This document shows positions 36,101 through 44,392 of a stretch of DNA of 64,000 bases, one piece after another (position 1 is the stretch's first letter; each line of letters starts with the position of its first letter). The DNA comes from JAKAXS01 sp965279065 (GTDB lineage Bacteria; Pseudomonadota; Alphaproteobacteria; Rhizobiales; Hyphomicrobiaceae), in the NCBI GenBank assembly GCA_965279065.1, contig OZ257134.1:3658001-3722000 (forward strand), read 5' to 3'. The position numbers were made by a program, and so were the translations under genes. The notes below the pieces were generated by a model that saw nothing but the letters and a program-made list of their open reading frames with translations, made no database searches and had not been told where the DNA came from.

Positions 36101-36496
36101 ACCGGTACCCGACGCGTTCATGCCCGTGGCGAAGCTCTCGCCGATCAGCCAGGACACGATGAGCAGGATGCCCTGGATGCCGAAGGTGATCATGGCCGAG
36201 AGGACGGGCTCGCCTGTGAAGTTGTGCATACCGTCCCAGGTCGTCCAGAACGCCGCCGCAGAAAGGACGATGCCGGTCGTGCCCAGCAGCGCAAGGCGCC
36301 AGTTCGAGAACAGGATGTTCTCGCCTGCCCGCCAGAGGCGCGCGAAAAAAGGGTGCACGATCCACCAGACCAGCAGCACCGCCGCCAATGTCAGCAGAAG
36401 TTTCCAGGCGATTTCCGGTGTGAAGTTTTCCATGCCGGGAATTTGTGGCAGAGCCTGCCCGATCGTGTCGACTGTCGCTTTGACGTCCCAGCCCAT
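33182..36496 (-). CDS. Large membrane protein of unknown function with coiled coil and duplicated domain
   Basis: A 1104-residue protein. About six hydrophobic segments lie within residues 30-240. A long charged coiled coil follows (about 280-480; it contains LSRLRADQPTLSAEYNAKK). Next are a Cys-containing globular stretch (LQCNNLYGAM, DCDPKQ, QNCAGG, TCLAD), a further membrane segment (about 622-645, LALAIAIALDSLIFMSGLFG) and then two copies of a domain of about 90 residues. The copies start near 669 (ALLPETFENARLTLQAMRPI) and near 770 (ALLPNVGPNAETVLHYMSPI) and share VLNAGAT. I recognise no family. The layout suggests an inner-membrane protein with a large extracytoplasmic loop containing the coiled coil. 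Confidence 0.8.
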   Translation of the reverse strand: MGWDVKATVDTIGQALPQIPGMENFTPEIAWKLLLTLAAVLLVWWIVHPFFARLWRAGENILFSNWRLALLGTTGIVLSAAAFWTTWDGMHNFTGEPVLSAMITFGIQGILLIVSWLIGESFATGMNASGTGTASRSTGLAVALAVFFGSVLLLLAAGVYGVTKSIDTDSWIYALAAAGGVLLLISAFVKFRGGDVVTPYTQAVRVIAKNSMLWVMLLACMSMSVFFSFDSRFNAVFPKDERERVAELRATSQVTALLADINSSILQQQVDQSEKLFTSTGWAAYEDQLNKLTVAAQGAQGEIENYFNQQIEQRNRANKEQQERIASAQAGQAGLAGKKQTLADELSRLRADQPTLSAEYNAKKSDLDSRMKEIDAKRVEAMAEDRGVEGTLKSGRGPEYRARMAELGKLQDYQKIGEQRVKDAKKRFDDVNARISAIERELSGVDGELAKQKGEVQSAEERIALNTAAGSAGETAGRVDPARILPDFEKARSEFRQVPDAGKLGTLQLQCNNLYGAMANTPATAARVKGIDCDPKQASDAAATVFALNEGNKVFTQNCAGGDKLAQHKTTDSLFAFAKTCLADASLPSASTEELRTKISFVEMTRDDKAHRFVVTWNAFNDGNRLAYLALAIAIALDSLIFMSGLFGANAIRSPLSDVPSSKARTAEQLEGIIENALLPETFENARLTLQAMRPITNVDGFMAEVRTSRLDPHATERVLAVLNAGATIHAVRYEPEEDRYLVRSELFEFLSTTAKKAFEKSAVHANSVEMEKIVGVALLPNVGPNAETVLHYMSPITEKHGFTAEVKLGEVEPDDKRVVRNVLNAGATLGSVQRAGEDASHYFVHKDLYKTIARIRARTFTYEQMTPQIGSDERRGGVLRADTGSLPDQWQSRRLLTRLNEATPQNDDEDGSDETTQDRAVRQQYVATLLSALDVHPDAFYDLTAEGLAAAVAAGEAFKRARESNRYLAQKLFERDEEARNVLDSMSSHLQSTGMDPAGLRAADEEISQNWPVLMLLPAGPYELVITEMLEELEPQAGDGRLSAEQAQLFAVVRKLREAFTGNPRNSQSSWSRMISQLNQAASIGHAAANKTELGNGRPSRLN

Positions 36497-36937
36497 CTTT
36501 CAAACTCCCGACCGGGTACGATGTACCTGGTAACACTACGAGCATAATGCCGGTCCCGGGCGCCTTCGCGGCGGAAATACGGCATATGTTTACCGGTTAA
36601 CCAAGTCGCTCGCGCTGTTATGGTGCCGGAATGGAGCAAAACATAAGTGTTCAGACAGTCCAGCCGTTGAATATCGATAAGACCTTCAAGATCGGACTGT
36701 TCCCAACAGCAAGTTGCATGACTCATGCCAGTTCAACGCTGGAAATCCACGTTAATTCTAGTTCACGCCCCGTCACGACGCCACAAATGCGGCTCAGCCT
36801 GTGCTCCCATCACCGGGCGTTGGGGCCCACCAAGACCATGTCGAGAGGACTTGCCGTCGGCGTCCTAAAGCAATGCAATCTGCCTAGTCTTGAACCAGGA
36901 ACCTGTGTACGCTCGCGAACCTGAGAAAATTCTCAAA
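36497..36937. other. Divergent control region upstream of zur
   Basis: About 440 bases between the leftward 1104-residue protein gene and zur. It is AT-richer than the flanks. A short palindrome with arms TGAGAA and TTCTCA around a 2-base centre is present at 36922-36935, just upstream of the zur ATG. It overlaps a region that would be coding if the TTG at 36890 were the true start. I see no other gene. Confidence 0.45.
36922..36935. promoter_or_regulatory. Small palindrome next to zur start, possible operator
   Basis: TGAGAAAATTCTCA has 6-bp inverted arms and sits two bases before the ATG at 36938. Its position suggests an operator or a hairpin at the translation start. It does not clearly match a Zur box known to me. 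Confidence 0.3.
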
Positions 36938-37453
36938 ATGACAGAAGCGCTGATGAAATCACAGTTTCCTGCTCCCGGGCAGCAAAATGGGCGGCGATTG
37001 TCCCAGGCCGTGGAGCGTGCAAGCCGTGTCTTCGAACAGAAGAAGCTGCGGTTCACCAAGCTTCGTCAGCAGGTGTACGAAGAGATCGCCGGCGTCCATA
37101 CCTCGATCGGCGCCTACGACATTCTCGGCAAGCTTGCGGTCAAGGGCACCCGCCTGGCACCGATCTCGGTCTATCGCGCCATTGACGCCCTGATGGAAGC
37201 CGGTGTCATCCACCGCCTCGAAAGCAAGAACGCCTTTTTCGCCTGCCGCCGACCGGAACATGGCTTCGAGAAGGGCAAACGCCCCCTCGTTCTGGCATGC
37301 GAGAAGTGCGGCTCCGTCGCCGAGGTTGACAGCGGCGATATATTCGAGACGATCGGGCGCATGGCCGCAGCGGCGGACTTCACGCCGCGGGTCAAGTTCG
37401 TCGAGGTGTCCGGGCTCTGCCCGCGTTGCGTCGGCGATAACGACCAGACCTGA
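36938..37453 (+). CDS. zur: Fur-family zinc uptake regulator Zur
   Basis: A Fur-family repressor of about 171 residues. The N-terminal winged helix includes KLRFTKLRQQVYEEIAG and the recognition segment PISVYRAIDALMEAGVIHRLESKNAFFAC. The structural zinc site is shown by two CxxC pairs (CEKC and CPRC), and HGFEK supplies further ligands. It is followed after ten bases by znuC and znuB, which identifies it as Zur rather than Fur. A TTG at 36890 in the same frame is an alternative start. Confidence 0.9.
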   Translation: MTEALMKSQFPAPGQQNGRRLSQAVERASRVFEQKKLRFTKLRQQVYEEIAGVHTSIGAYDILGKLAVKGTRLAPISVYRAIDALMEAGVIHRLESKNAFFACRRPEHGFEKGKRPLVLACEKCGSVAEVDSGDIFETIGRMAAAADFTPRVKFVEVSGLCPRCVGDNDQT

Positions 37454-37463
37454 GGACGATCAC

Positions 37464-38453
37464 ATGACCGACGGCGATCGGCGCGAGGCCAAGGCCTCCG
37501 GCGCGTCTTTGCGCGACCCTGTCCTGCCCGACGCTGGAGCCACGTCAGGAGCAAGCCCGCAATCCGGCCACAGCGCTCACCACCACCATCCTGATCATGA
37601 TCACGACGATCACGCCTGCTGCTGCGGCCACGACCACGCCATTCCCGGCCGTGTGCCGTTCGACGAGACGGCCCTGATCAGCGCCCGCGGTCTGGAGCTC
37701 AGCTTCGGCGGCAAGCCCGTCCTCGGAGACGTCGACTTCGACATCCACGAAGGAGAGATCGTCACGCTGATCGGTCCCAACGGCGCCGGCAAGTCGACAC
37801 TGGTCCGCGTGCTGCTCGGCCTCGTAAAACTCGAAGGCGGCAGTGTGCGACGCCGCCGCGACGCGCGCATCGGCTACGTCCCTCAGCGGCTGGATATCGA
37901 TCCCACGATCCCGATGACGGTGCAGCGCTTCCTCAGCCTGGGCGAGCGCGTGTCGGGCGACGAGATCGCCGCGCGCCTGAAGGAGGCCGGGGCCGGTCAC
38001 GTCATCGACCGGCAGATCAGCAAGCTATCTGGCGGTGAATTGCAGCGCGTGGTGCTGGCGCGCGCGTTGCTGCGCTCGCCAAATCTGCTCGTTCTCGACG
38101 AGCCTGTTCGTGGCGTCGACTATGCCGGCGAAGCCGAACTGTACAATCTGTTCGCGCGCCTGCGCGACACCCGCGGCCTCGGCGTCCTGCTCGTATCGCA
38201 CGACCTGCACGTCGTCATGGCCTCCAGCGATCGCGTCATCTGCCTCAACCAGCATGTCTGCTGCTCGGGCGTGCCCGAAACCGTGGCGCAGCATCCCGAA
38301 TACACGCGCTTGTTCGGCGCCGAAGCCGCCCGTTCATTCGGCCTCTATCACCATCGCCACGATCATAGGCATGGCCCTGACGGCGAACCGCTTGGCGAAG
38401 GCCAGGGAACGGGTGCGGGCACCGGCGCGGCCACGGGCGCCTCGCATGCTTGA
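37464..38453 (+). CDS. znuC: Zinc ABC transporter ATP-binding protein
   Basis: A 329-residue ABC ATPase with Walker A GPNGAGKST, signature LSGGELQRVVLARAL and Walker B LLVLDEPVRGVD. The ATPase core is of normal size but is flanked by metal-binding extensions. The N-terminal 60 residues contain a His/Asp/Cys cluster (HHHHPDHDHDDHACCCGHDH), and the C-terminus contains HHRHDHRHG followed by a Gly/Ala/Thr tail. Both may buffer or sense zinc. The gene overlaps znuB by eight bases. No znuA (binding protein) gene is adjacent. Confidence 0.93.
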   Translation: MTDGDRREAKASGASLRDPVLPDAGATSGASPQSGHSAHHHHPDHDHDDHACCCGHDHAIPGRVPFDETALISARGLELSFGGKPVLGDVDFDIHEGEIVTLIGPNGAGKSTLVRVLLGLVKLEGGSVRRRRDARIGYVPQRLDIDPTIPMTVQRFLSLGERVSGDEIAARLKEAGAGHVIDRQISKLSGGELQRVVLARALLRSPNLLVLDEPVRGVDYAGEAELYNLFARLRDTRGLGVLLVSHDLHVVMASSDRVICLNQHVCCSGVPETVAQHPEYTRLFGAEAARSFGLYHHRHDHRHGPDGEPLGEGQGTGAGTGAATGASHA

Positions 38454-39243
38454 GCCATTCCTGTTGCGCGCCATCGCAGCCGCAATCGGGCTTGCCGTGG
38501 TCGCGGCCCCGCTCGGCTGCATCGTCGTCTGGAATCGCATGGCCTACTTCGGCGAGACAGTAGCCCAGGCGAGCCTGATTGGCGTCGTCTTGGCGCTGGC
38601 CCTGCAGATCAACGTCACTTTGGGCGTGCTGGTCATCACCGCCGCCGTGGCCGGTCTGCTGATCCTGCTGCAGCGCCAGAAGCTCGTGCCGATCGATTCC
38701 CTGCTGGGCCTGACGCATCACGGCGCGTTGGCCCTAGGTGTCATTGCCGCAGCCCAGCTCAAAGGTCCGCAGGTCGACCTGATGGGCTACTTGTTCGGCG
38801 ACGTCTTTGCCGTCACCAATCTCGACATCGCCTGGATCTACGGCGGCGGTGCGGTGGTGCTCGCGATCGTGGCCTGGCTCTGGCAGCCCCTGCTGCGCAT
38901 GGCGGTCCACGACGAGTTGGCGCGCGCCGAAGGCGTCAGCGCTTCGTTGGTGCGCGGAGTGTTTACGGTCCTGCTGGCCGTGGCCATTGCGCTCGCCATC
39001 AAGGTCGCAGGCATCCTGTTGGCCATCGCCTTCCTGATCGTGCCGGTCGTGGCCGCCCGCCCGCTGGCCTCCACCCCCGAGCGGATGGCCGTCCTGACGG
39101 CCGTCGTCAGCGTCTGCAGCGTGCTGGCCGGCATGGCTCTGTCCGTCTGGCTGGACGCGCCTGGCGGTCCGGCCATCGTCCTCGTTATGGCCATACTGGC
39201 TGGGCTTTCGCTCACCTTGGCCAGCCTGCGTACCCCAGCCTGA
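38446..39243 (+). CDS. znuB: Zinc ABC transporter permease
   Basis: A 265-residue membrane permease of the ABC-3 family. It starts MLEPFLLRAIAAAIGLAVVAAPLGC and has IVVWNRMAYFGETVAQASLIG, the coupling segment of ZnuB proteins. Eight or so membrane segments are visible. The ATG at 38446 lies inside the end of znuC in another frame, so translation is coupled. Confidence 0.95.
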   Translation: MLEPFLLRAIAAAIGLAVVAAPLGCIVVWNRMAYFGETVAQASLIGVVLALALQINVTLGVLVITAAVAGLLILLQRQKLVPIDSLLGLTHHGALALGVIAAAQLKGPQVDLMGYLFGDVFAVTNLDIAWIYGGGAVVLAIVAWLWQPLLRMAVHDELARAEGVSASLVRGVFTVLLAVAIALAIKVAGILLAIAFLIVPVVAARPLASTPERMAVLTAVVSVCSVLAGMALSVWLDAPGGPAIVLVMAILAGLSLTLASLRTPA

Positions 39244-39318
39244 AGGTCGCGGGCCCCTGGCATTCGCGGGCTGGGTGCAGTACATCATCGCAACTCCAAG
39301 GCTCCGGTGCCCATCACC

Positions 39319-40587
39319 ATGACCACCGCCAAATCAACGAGTTCCATGGCCAGACCCGCACGGCGCGACAGCGTCGCCGTCAGCGTCGGCGGCGTGGTTG
39401 TCGGCGGCCCGGCTCCGGTTGTCGTCCAGTCGATGACCAATACCGATACGGCCGACATCGATGCCACGGTAACCCAGGTCGCAGCGCTGGCCCGGGCTGG
39501 CAGCGAGCTGGTGCGCATCACCGTCGACCGCGACGAGGCCGCCAAGGCCGTGCCCCACATCCGCGAGCGCTTGCTGAAGCGTGGCGTCAATGTGCCCCTC
39601 GTCGGAGACTTCCATTACATAGGCCACAAGCTGCTAGGCGAAAATCCGGCCGCCGCCGAGGCGCTCGACAAATATCGCATCAATCCCGGCAACGTCGGCT
39701 TCAAGGACAAGAAGGACAAGCACTTCGCCGCCATCATCGAGACGGCGCTGCGTTATTCCAAGCCGGTACGCATCGGCGTCAATTGGGGCTCCCTCGATCA
39801 GGAGCTTCTGACCCACTTGATGGACGAGAATGCGCGCTCGCCCGAACCGCGTGACGCGCGCGAGGTCATGCACGAGGCGATCGTCCAGTCCGCACTGTTT
39901 TCTGCAAAGCGCGCCGAAGAGCTGGGACTCGGCGCCGACAAGATCATCCTGTCGGCCAAGGTATCGTCGGTGCAGGACCTCATCTCGGTCTACACCATGC
40001 TCGCCGAACGTTGCCGCTACGCTTTACATCTCGGACTGACCGAAGCCGGCATGGGATCGAAGGGCATCGTCGCGTCCAGCGCGGCCCTTGGTCTGCTGCT
40101 GCAGCAAGGCATCGGCGATACCATCCGCGTCTCGCTCACGCCCGAGCCGAACGGAGACCGCACGCTCGAAGTCAAAGTCGCGCAGGAGATCCTGCAGACC
40201 ATGGGCTTCCGCGCCTTCGTGCCCGTCGTCGCCGCGTGTCCCGGCTGCGGCCGCACCACATCGACCGTGTTTCAGGAACTGGCACGCGACGTCCAGGACA
40301 TGATCCGCGACCGCATGCCCGACTGGAAGTCGCGCTACCCCGGCGTCGAAACACTCAATCTCGCCGTAATGGGCTGCATTGTGAACGGACCGGGTGAATC
40401 CAAGCATGCCGACATCGGTATCTCGCTGCCCGGCACCGGAGAGACGCCTGCCGCGCCGGTCTTCATAGACGGCCAGAAGGCGATGACGCTGCGCGGTTCC
40501 AACATCGCTGCCGAGTTCAGGGCGATCGTGGAAGACTATATCGAGCGGCGGTATGGCGTGCGGTCCACGAGGGACGTCGCCGAATAG
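39319..40587 (+). CDS. ispG: 4-hydroxy-3-methylbut-2-enyl diphosphate synthase (IspG/GcpE)
   Basis: A protein of about 422 residues of the non-mevalonate isoprenoid pathway, converting MEcPP to HMBPP with a 4Fe-4S cluster. Substrate-site segments PVVVQSMTNTDTADI, PLVGDFHYIGH and KYRINPGNVG are present. The cluster ligands are in ACPGCGRT and GCIVNGPGES. The start is the ATG at 39319; a GTG at 39307 is in frame. It is downstream of znuB on the same strand but with an unrelated function. Confidence 0.97.
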   Translation: MTTAKSTSSMARPARRDSVAVSVGGVVVGGPAPVVVQSMTNTDTADIDATVTQVAALARAGSELVRITVDRDEAAKAVPHIRERLLKRGVNVPLVGDFHYIGHKLLGENPAAAEALDKYRINPGNVGFKDKKDKHFAAIIETALRYSKPVRIGVNWGSLDQELLTHLMDENARSPEPRDAREVMHEAIVQSALFSAKRAEELGLGADKIILSAKVSSVQDLISVYTMLAERCRYALHLGLTEAGMGSKGIVASSAALGLLLQQGIGDTIRVSLTPEPNGDRTLEVKVAQEILQTMGFRAFVPVVAACPGCGRTTSTVFQELARDVQDMIRDRMPDWKSRYPGVETLNLAVMGCIVNGPGESKHADIGISLPGTGETPAAPVFIDGQKAMTLRGSNIAAEFRAIVEDYIERRYGVRSTRDVAE

Positions 40588-40726
40588 CAAGCAGCGCCGC
40601 GGACTGCGGCATTGCCTCGCATGAAACAGAAAAGTCGCGCCTCATCAGGCGCTTCGAGCGCGGCGTTGGAACCGCGGCTCACCCGGCGCGTTTCGCGCTC
40701 AACAACATATCAAGACGGGGACCACC

Positions 40727-41422
40727 ATGAGCAAGAAACAAGCGATTTTCGCTGCTTTCGCGATTCTTTCGGCTAGCAGCCCGGCATTTGCGGCCGACCT
40801 CTGGCAGCCGCAACCCTCTGTCAAGGATGAGGGCGTATACGAGCAGCGCTCGCGTTGGGACGGCTTCTATCTCGGCCTCAACGGCGGCTATGCGTTCGCC
40901 GACACCAACAACGCACCGTTCTACGACGCCGGCACGCCGGTCGCATCGCTGGGCGATCTCGGCCCCGAGGGCGCCTTTGGCGGCGGCCAGATCGGCTACA
41001 ATTACGTGACCGGCCGCTTGCTGCTCGGCGTTGAAGCTGACGTTCAGGCCGCCGACATCAGCGACAGCACCGGCTCGGCTTTCGGCGCCGCGTCCACTGA
41101 AATTGATTGGTTCGGCACCGTCCGCGGCCGTCTCGGCTTCGTGTCGGATCGCACGTTGATCTACGCGACGGGCGGCTACGCCTGGGCCGACGTCGACAGC
41201 CGCTTCATCGGCAGCGGACCGTTCGGCATCTCCGAGAGTGACGTCCTGAGCGGCTACGTGGTTGGCGGCGGCATCGAGTACGCGCTCAGCAACAACTGGA
41301 GCACCAAGCTCGAATACCAGTACGTCGACCTGGAAGATCGCCGTCTCGGCATTGGCGGCGAAAGCACGAAGATCGATCCCGACTTCCACAGCGTCCGTGC
41401 TGGCCTGAACTACCGCTTCTGA
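40727..41422 (+). CDS. Outer-membrane beta-barrel protein (Omp25/31-like)
   Basis: A 231-residue protein with a signal peptide (MSKKQAIFAAFAILSASSPAFAADLW). An eight-stranded OmpA-like barrel follows, with alternating strands such as WDGFYLGLNGGYAFADT, VRGRLGFVSDRTLIYATGGYAWAD and TKLEYQYVDLEDRRL, ending in HSVRAGLNYRF with the terminal Phe required for barrel insertion. This is the Omp25/31 family common in Hyphomicrobiales. It is followed by a terminator. Confidence 0.93.
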   Translation: MSKKQAIFAAFAILSASSPAFAADLWQPQPSVKDEGVYEQRSRWDGFYLGLNGGYAFADTNNAPFYDAGTPVASLGDLGPEGAFGGGQIGYNYVTGRLLLGVEADVQAADISDSTGSAFGAASTEIDWFGTVRGRLGFVSDRTLIYATGGYAWADVDSRFIGSGPFGISESDVLSGYVVGGGIEYALSNNWSTKLEYQYVDLEDRRLGIGGESTKIDPDFHSVRAGLNYRF

Positions 41423-41443
41423 TTTCCGCATTCTCTGCGTCGC

Positions 41444-41470
41444 AAGGGCGTCCGCTTCGGCGGGCGCCTT
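41444..41470. terminator. Bidirectional terminator between the barrel gene and ispA
   Basis: GGCGTCCGC, a TTCG loop and GCGGGCGCC form a nine-pair stem with TTTGCTTT on the plus side and AA on the other. It separates two convergent genes. Confidence 0.8.
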
Positions 41471-41474
41471 TGCT

Positions 41475-42377
41475 TTAACGGTCGCGAGTCGCCACGAACT
41501 CCGCGGCGGCGATCAACGTCTCGGCCCGGTCTCCGAAAGCCGCAAGCGCAGTTCGGCAATCGCTTTGCAGTTCGGCCAGTAGATCCCGGCAGCGCGACGG
41601 CCCCCACAGGTCGACGAGCGTCGCCTTGCCGAGCGCCTTGTCCTTCGCAACGGCTTTGCCGGTCTTGCGCGCATCGCCCTCGGTATCCAGCAGATCGTCG
41701 GCGATCTGGAATGCGAAGCCCAGGGCCTTGCCGTAGCCCCGCAACGCGCCGCGGGCCTCCTCGTCGGCGCCGCCGATGATGGCACCCATTTCACAGGCGC
41801 AGGTGATAAGCGCGCCGGTCTTCATGGATTGCAGTTCGCGCACCTGATCGGCATCAGCCGTACTGCTGCGATCGAGTTTTTCCCATTCCAGGTCCAGCGC
41901 CTGCCCCCCCACCATGCCGGCCGAGCCGCTGGCCCGCGCCAGCAGCAGAGTCAACTCGGCCCGAACACCCGGATCCGGATGCGCAGCGGGTTCGGCAAGG
42001 ATTTCAAAGGCCAGCGTCAGCAGCCCGTCACCGGCCAGGATAGCGGTCCACTCGTCGAAAGCCTTCCAGACCGTGGGGCGCCCCCGCCGCATCTCATCGT
42101 TGTCCATCGCCGGCAGGTCGTCGTGGGCAAGCGAGTAGCTGTGGACGCACTCGATGGCTGCCGCAGCCGCAGCGGACCGATCCGCCTCGATACCGAAAAG
42201 ACTTGCACTTTCAATAACAAGGAAGGGCCGCAAGCGTTTGCCGCCGCCCAGAAGCGCATGCCGCATGGCTTCGCGCAGGCGGGCCGGCGTCGCCGCCGCG
42301 GGACCCGTCACGAAAAGGTTTGCTAACTCTGCGTCAATCTGTTCCGCTCGATTTCCGAGGCTTTGCGCGAACGTCAT
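41475..42377 (-). CDS. ispA: Polyprenyl synthetase (farnesyl diphosphate synthase type)
   Basis: A 300-residue enzyme condensing isopentenyl diphosphate with allylic primers. First aspartate-rich motif AHDDLPAMDND and second FQIADDLLDTEGD are intact, with GGGKRLRPFLVIES before them. The size and the two residues inserted in the first motif fit short-chain (C15) bacterial enzymes. The ATG at 42375-42377 begins MTFAQSLG; an upstream extension of the frame is not conserved. Confidence 0.92.
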   Translation of the reverse strand: MTFAQSLGNRAEQIDAELANLFVTGPAAATPARLREAMRHALLGGGKRLRPFLVIESASLFGIEADRSAAAAAAIECVHSYSLAHDDLPAMDNDEMRRGRPTVWKAFDEWTAILAGDGLLTLAFEILAEPAAHPDPGVRAELTLLLARASGSAGMVGGQALDLEWEKLDRSSTADADQVRELQSMKTGALITCACEMGAIIGGADEEARGALRGYGKALGFAFQIADDLLDTEGDARKTGKAVAKDKALGKATLVDLWGPSRCRDLLAELQSDCRTALAAFGDRAETLIAAAEFVATRDR

Positions 42378-42496
42378 GCAAGCGTACCTAGACAAGTGCT
42401 TCCGGACAAAGGGTGAAGCGGTTTTCCGAAAAGAAGCACGATAGAACGAGGTGAAGTGCCGCCGCCATCTCGCCTGGATCGCGGTAGAGAAGGCGC

Positions 42497-44311
42497 GTGG
42501 GGCAGGCCGCGGATATAGCACTCGTGACGCAGAAGGACAGTGAAGACGACGTCGACACCGCGACCAGACACGCGGATGTGCCTGTCGGCAGGGAGAGACC
42601 ACCCGTGCCGCCCAACGACGATCGGGCGCCGGCTGACGATGCGGCGTTTGATCACAGCGTCTCCGCCGAAGCGGACGAGACCGACGAAGCCCCTGTCTCA
42701 TACACGACACCGTCTCCTTCTGGCGAGGCGATTGCACCCGACGACGTGGTGGCCCCATTTGATGAGACGCCATCATCGGCACTGAGCCTGTCTCCGGGTC
42801 CATACCGGCGCGAAGACGCCGTGACCGTCACGCTCCCCATGTCGGTTCCCGGCGAAGCGTCGCATACCAACGCCGACTGGACCCCGCTTTACGCTCTCGC
42901 GGGACCGCCGCCAGCGGAGCATTCTGATATGCTCGATGAGGCGCCGGTCGCTCCAGACCCGCCGGCCGCTCCACTGACTGCCCAGCCGGCCGAGCCCCAC
43001 TCATCCGATGCCCCGCCCGCGGTCGTCGCGGACTGGACGCCCATCGACGAACCGGCACAAACCGAGCATCAAACGTCATCGTTCGACGCGGAGACCGAGG
43101 TTCCTGAGCCACCGGCAGCACCCGATGTCCCGCCCGTATTCTCACGTGGCGCTTGGGACAACCCGCCGCCATTGGCCGCCACGCCCCCCTGGGTTTGGCG
43201 CGACGTAGAGCCCGACATCATTCCGCGCGAGCCGGCCGACGCTGCCGACGCGGCAATTTCCGCACCGGAAACTGAAGTTAAGATTTCACGCGTCGATAAC
43301 GCGCCAACCGAAACGTCCGCGGTTGTCCCAGCCCTGCAAGACGCACCGCTCGAGCCGCCACCCGCATCCCGTCAAACGGACACGCAATCAGCAGATCAAT
43401 TCGAAACGCCGGGCAATCCGCCCGCTTCCGCCGAAACAATACCGCCGCCAGACCTCATCGCCGTCAGGCAGCCACCGCGCATCTTTCGACAACCGGAATT
43501 CCAGACGCGCGTTGAGCCGGCATGGGAACGCGCGCCCCCGCAAACTGCGTTTCAAGACGCGCGCCCGAGCGATTTTGCTCAGCCCCGCGACGTGCCGCAT
43601 CACGTCGAAGCCTGGGATCGCTACAAGGCCATCGGCCGCAAGGCGTTGCGTTACGCCGGCTATGCCGTCGGCGCCTATTTCGCGCTCGTATTCGTGCTCA
43701 TCCTCCTCTACCGCTTTGTCAATCCGCCGGCCTCCTCCCTGATGCTCGTGCAGGCGCTGACCGGAACAGAGGTGCGCCAGCAGTGGGTCTCGCTGGACGA
43801 GATCTCGCCGGCCCTCATTCGCGCGGTGATCGTCTCGGAAGACTGGAGCTTCTGCGAGCACTACGGCATCGACATCAAGGCAATCGAACAAGCGATCGAG
43901 AAGTCCGGCGACGGCATTCCGCGCGGCGCCAGCACCATCTCGATGCAGACCACGAAGAACCTCTTCCTGTGGAACGCCAAGAGCTACATCCGCAAGGCCG
44001 TCGAGGTGCCGTTGACGCTGATGATCGAATTGATCTGGCCCAAGTGGCGCATTCTTGAGATCTACCTCAACGTCGCCGAGTGGGGCCCGGGCATCTTTGG
44101 CGCCGAAGCCGCGGCCCAGTACCACTTCAACAAGCCGGCCTCGCGTCTCGACAGCCGTGAAGCCGCGCAGTTGGCAGCCTCGCTCCCTAATCCCATCCTC
44201 CGCGAAGCCGGCGACCCCGGCCCGCGCACGGCGCGCAAGGCCTCCGTCATCCAGTCCCGCATGCGCAACGCCGGGGGAGCCGCCGCTTGCGTCCTGGGCG
44301 ATCGGCGATAG
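42497..44311 (+). CDS. mtgA: Monofunctional peptidoglycan glycosyltransferase with long disordered N-terminal extension
   Basis: A 604-residue protein whose C-terminal 200 residues are a GT51 transglycosylase. A membrane anchor lies at about 381-406. It is followed by VSEDWSFCEHYGIDIKAIEQ, the GASTISMQTTKNLFLW motif and WRILEIYLNVAEWGPGIFGAE. It polymerises lipid II into glycan strands. The first 370 residues are acidic, rich in Pro, Ala, Asp and Glu, and contain repeated DWTP segments (DWTPLYA, DWTPIDE). MtgA proteins normally begin close to the anchor. The start is a GTG at 42497. A later start is possible, but the extension keeps an open frame throughout. Confidence 0.85.
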   Translation: MGQAADIALVTQKDSEDDVDTATRHADVPVGRERPPVPPNDDRAPADDAAFDHSVSAEADETDEAPVSYTTPSPSGEAIAPDDVVAPFDETPSSALSLSPGPYRREDAVTVTLPMSVPGEASHTNADWTPLYALAGPPPAEHSDMLDEAPVAPDPPAAPLTAQPAEPHSSDAPPAVVADWTPIDEPAQTEHQTSSFDAETEVPEPPAAPDVPPVFSRGAWDNPPPLAATPPWVWRDVEPDIIPREPADAADAAISAPETEVKISRVDNAPTETSAVVPALQDAPLEPPPASRQTDTQSADQFETPGNPPASAETIPPPDLIAVRQPPRIFRQPEFQTRVEPAWERAPPQTAFQDARPSDFAQPRDVPHHVEAWDRYKAIGRKALRYAGYAVGAYFALVFVLILLYRFVNPPASSLMLVQALTGTEVRQQWVSLDEISPALIRAVIVSEDWSFCEHYGIDIKAIEQAIEKSGDGIPRGASTISMQTTKNLFLWNAKSYIRKAVEVPLTLMIELIWPKWRILEIYLNVAEWGPGIFGAEAAAQYHFNKPASRLDSREAAQLAASLPNPILREAGDPGPRTARKASVIQSRMRNAGGAAACVLGDRR

Positions 44312-44392
44312 GCGATAGATCTCACCGACCCCATATTGACCCGGGCGCGATCGACACTACCTGAGTGAAATTGCGCTGTGCCGTGGGGGACT

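Noticed and set aside
34793..36547. 584-codon plus-strand frame opposite the large membrane protein
   Set aside because: Antisense to a frame with clear membrane and coiled-coil structure; composition typical of shadow frames.
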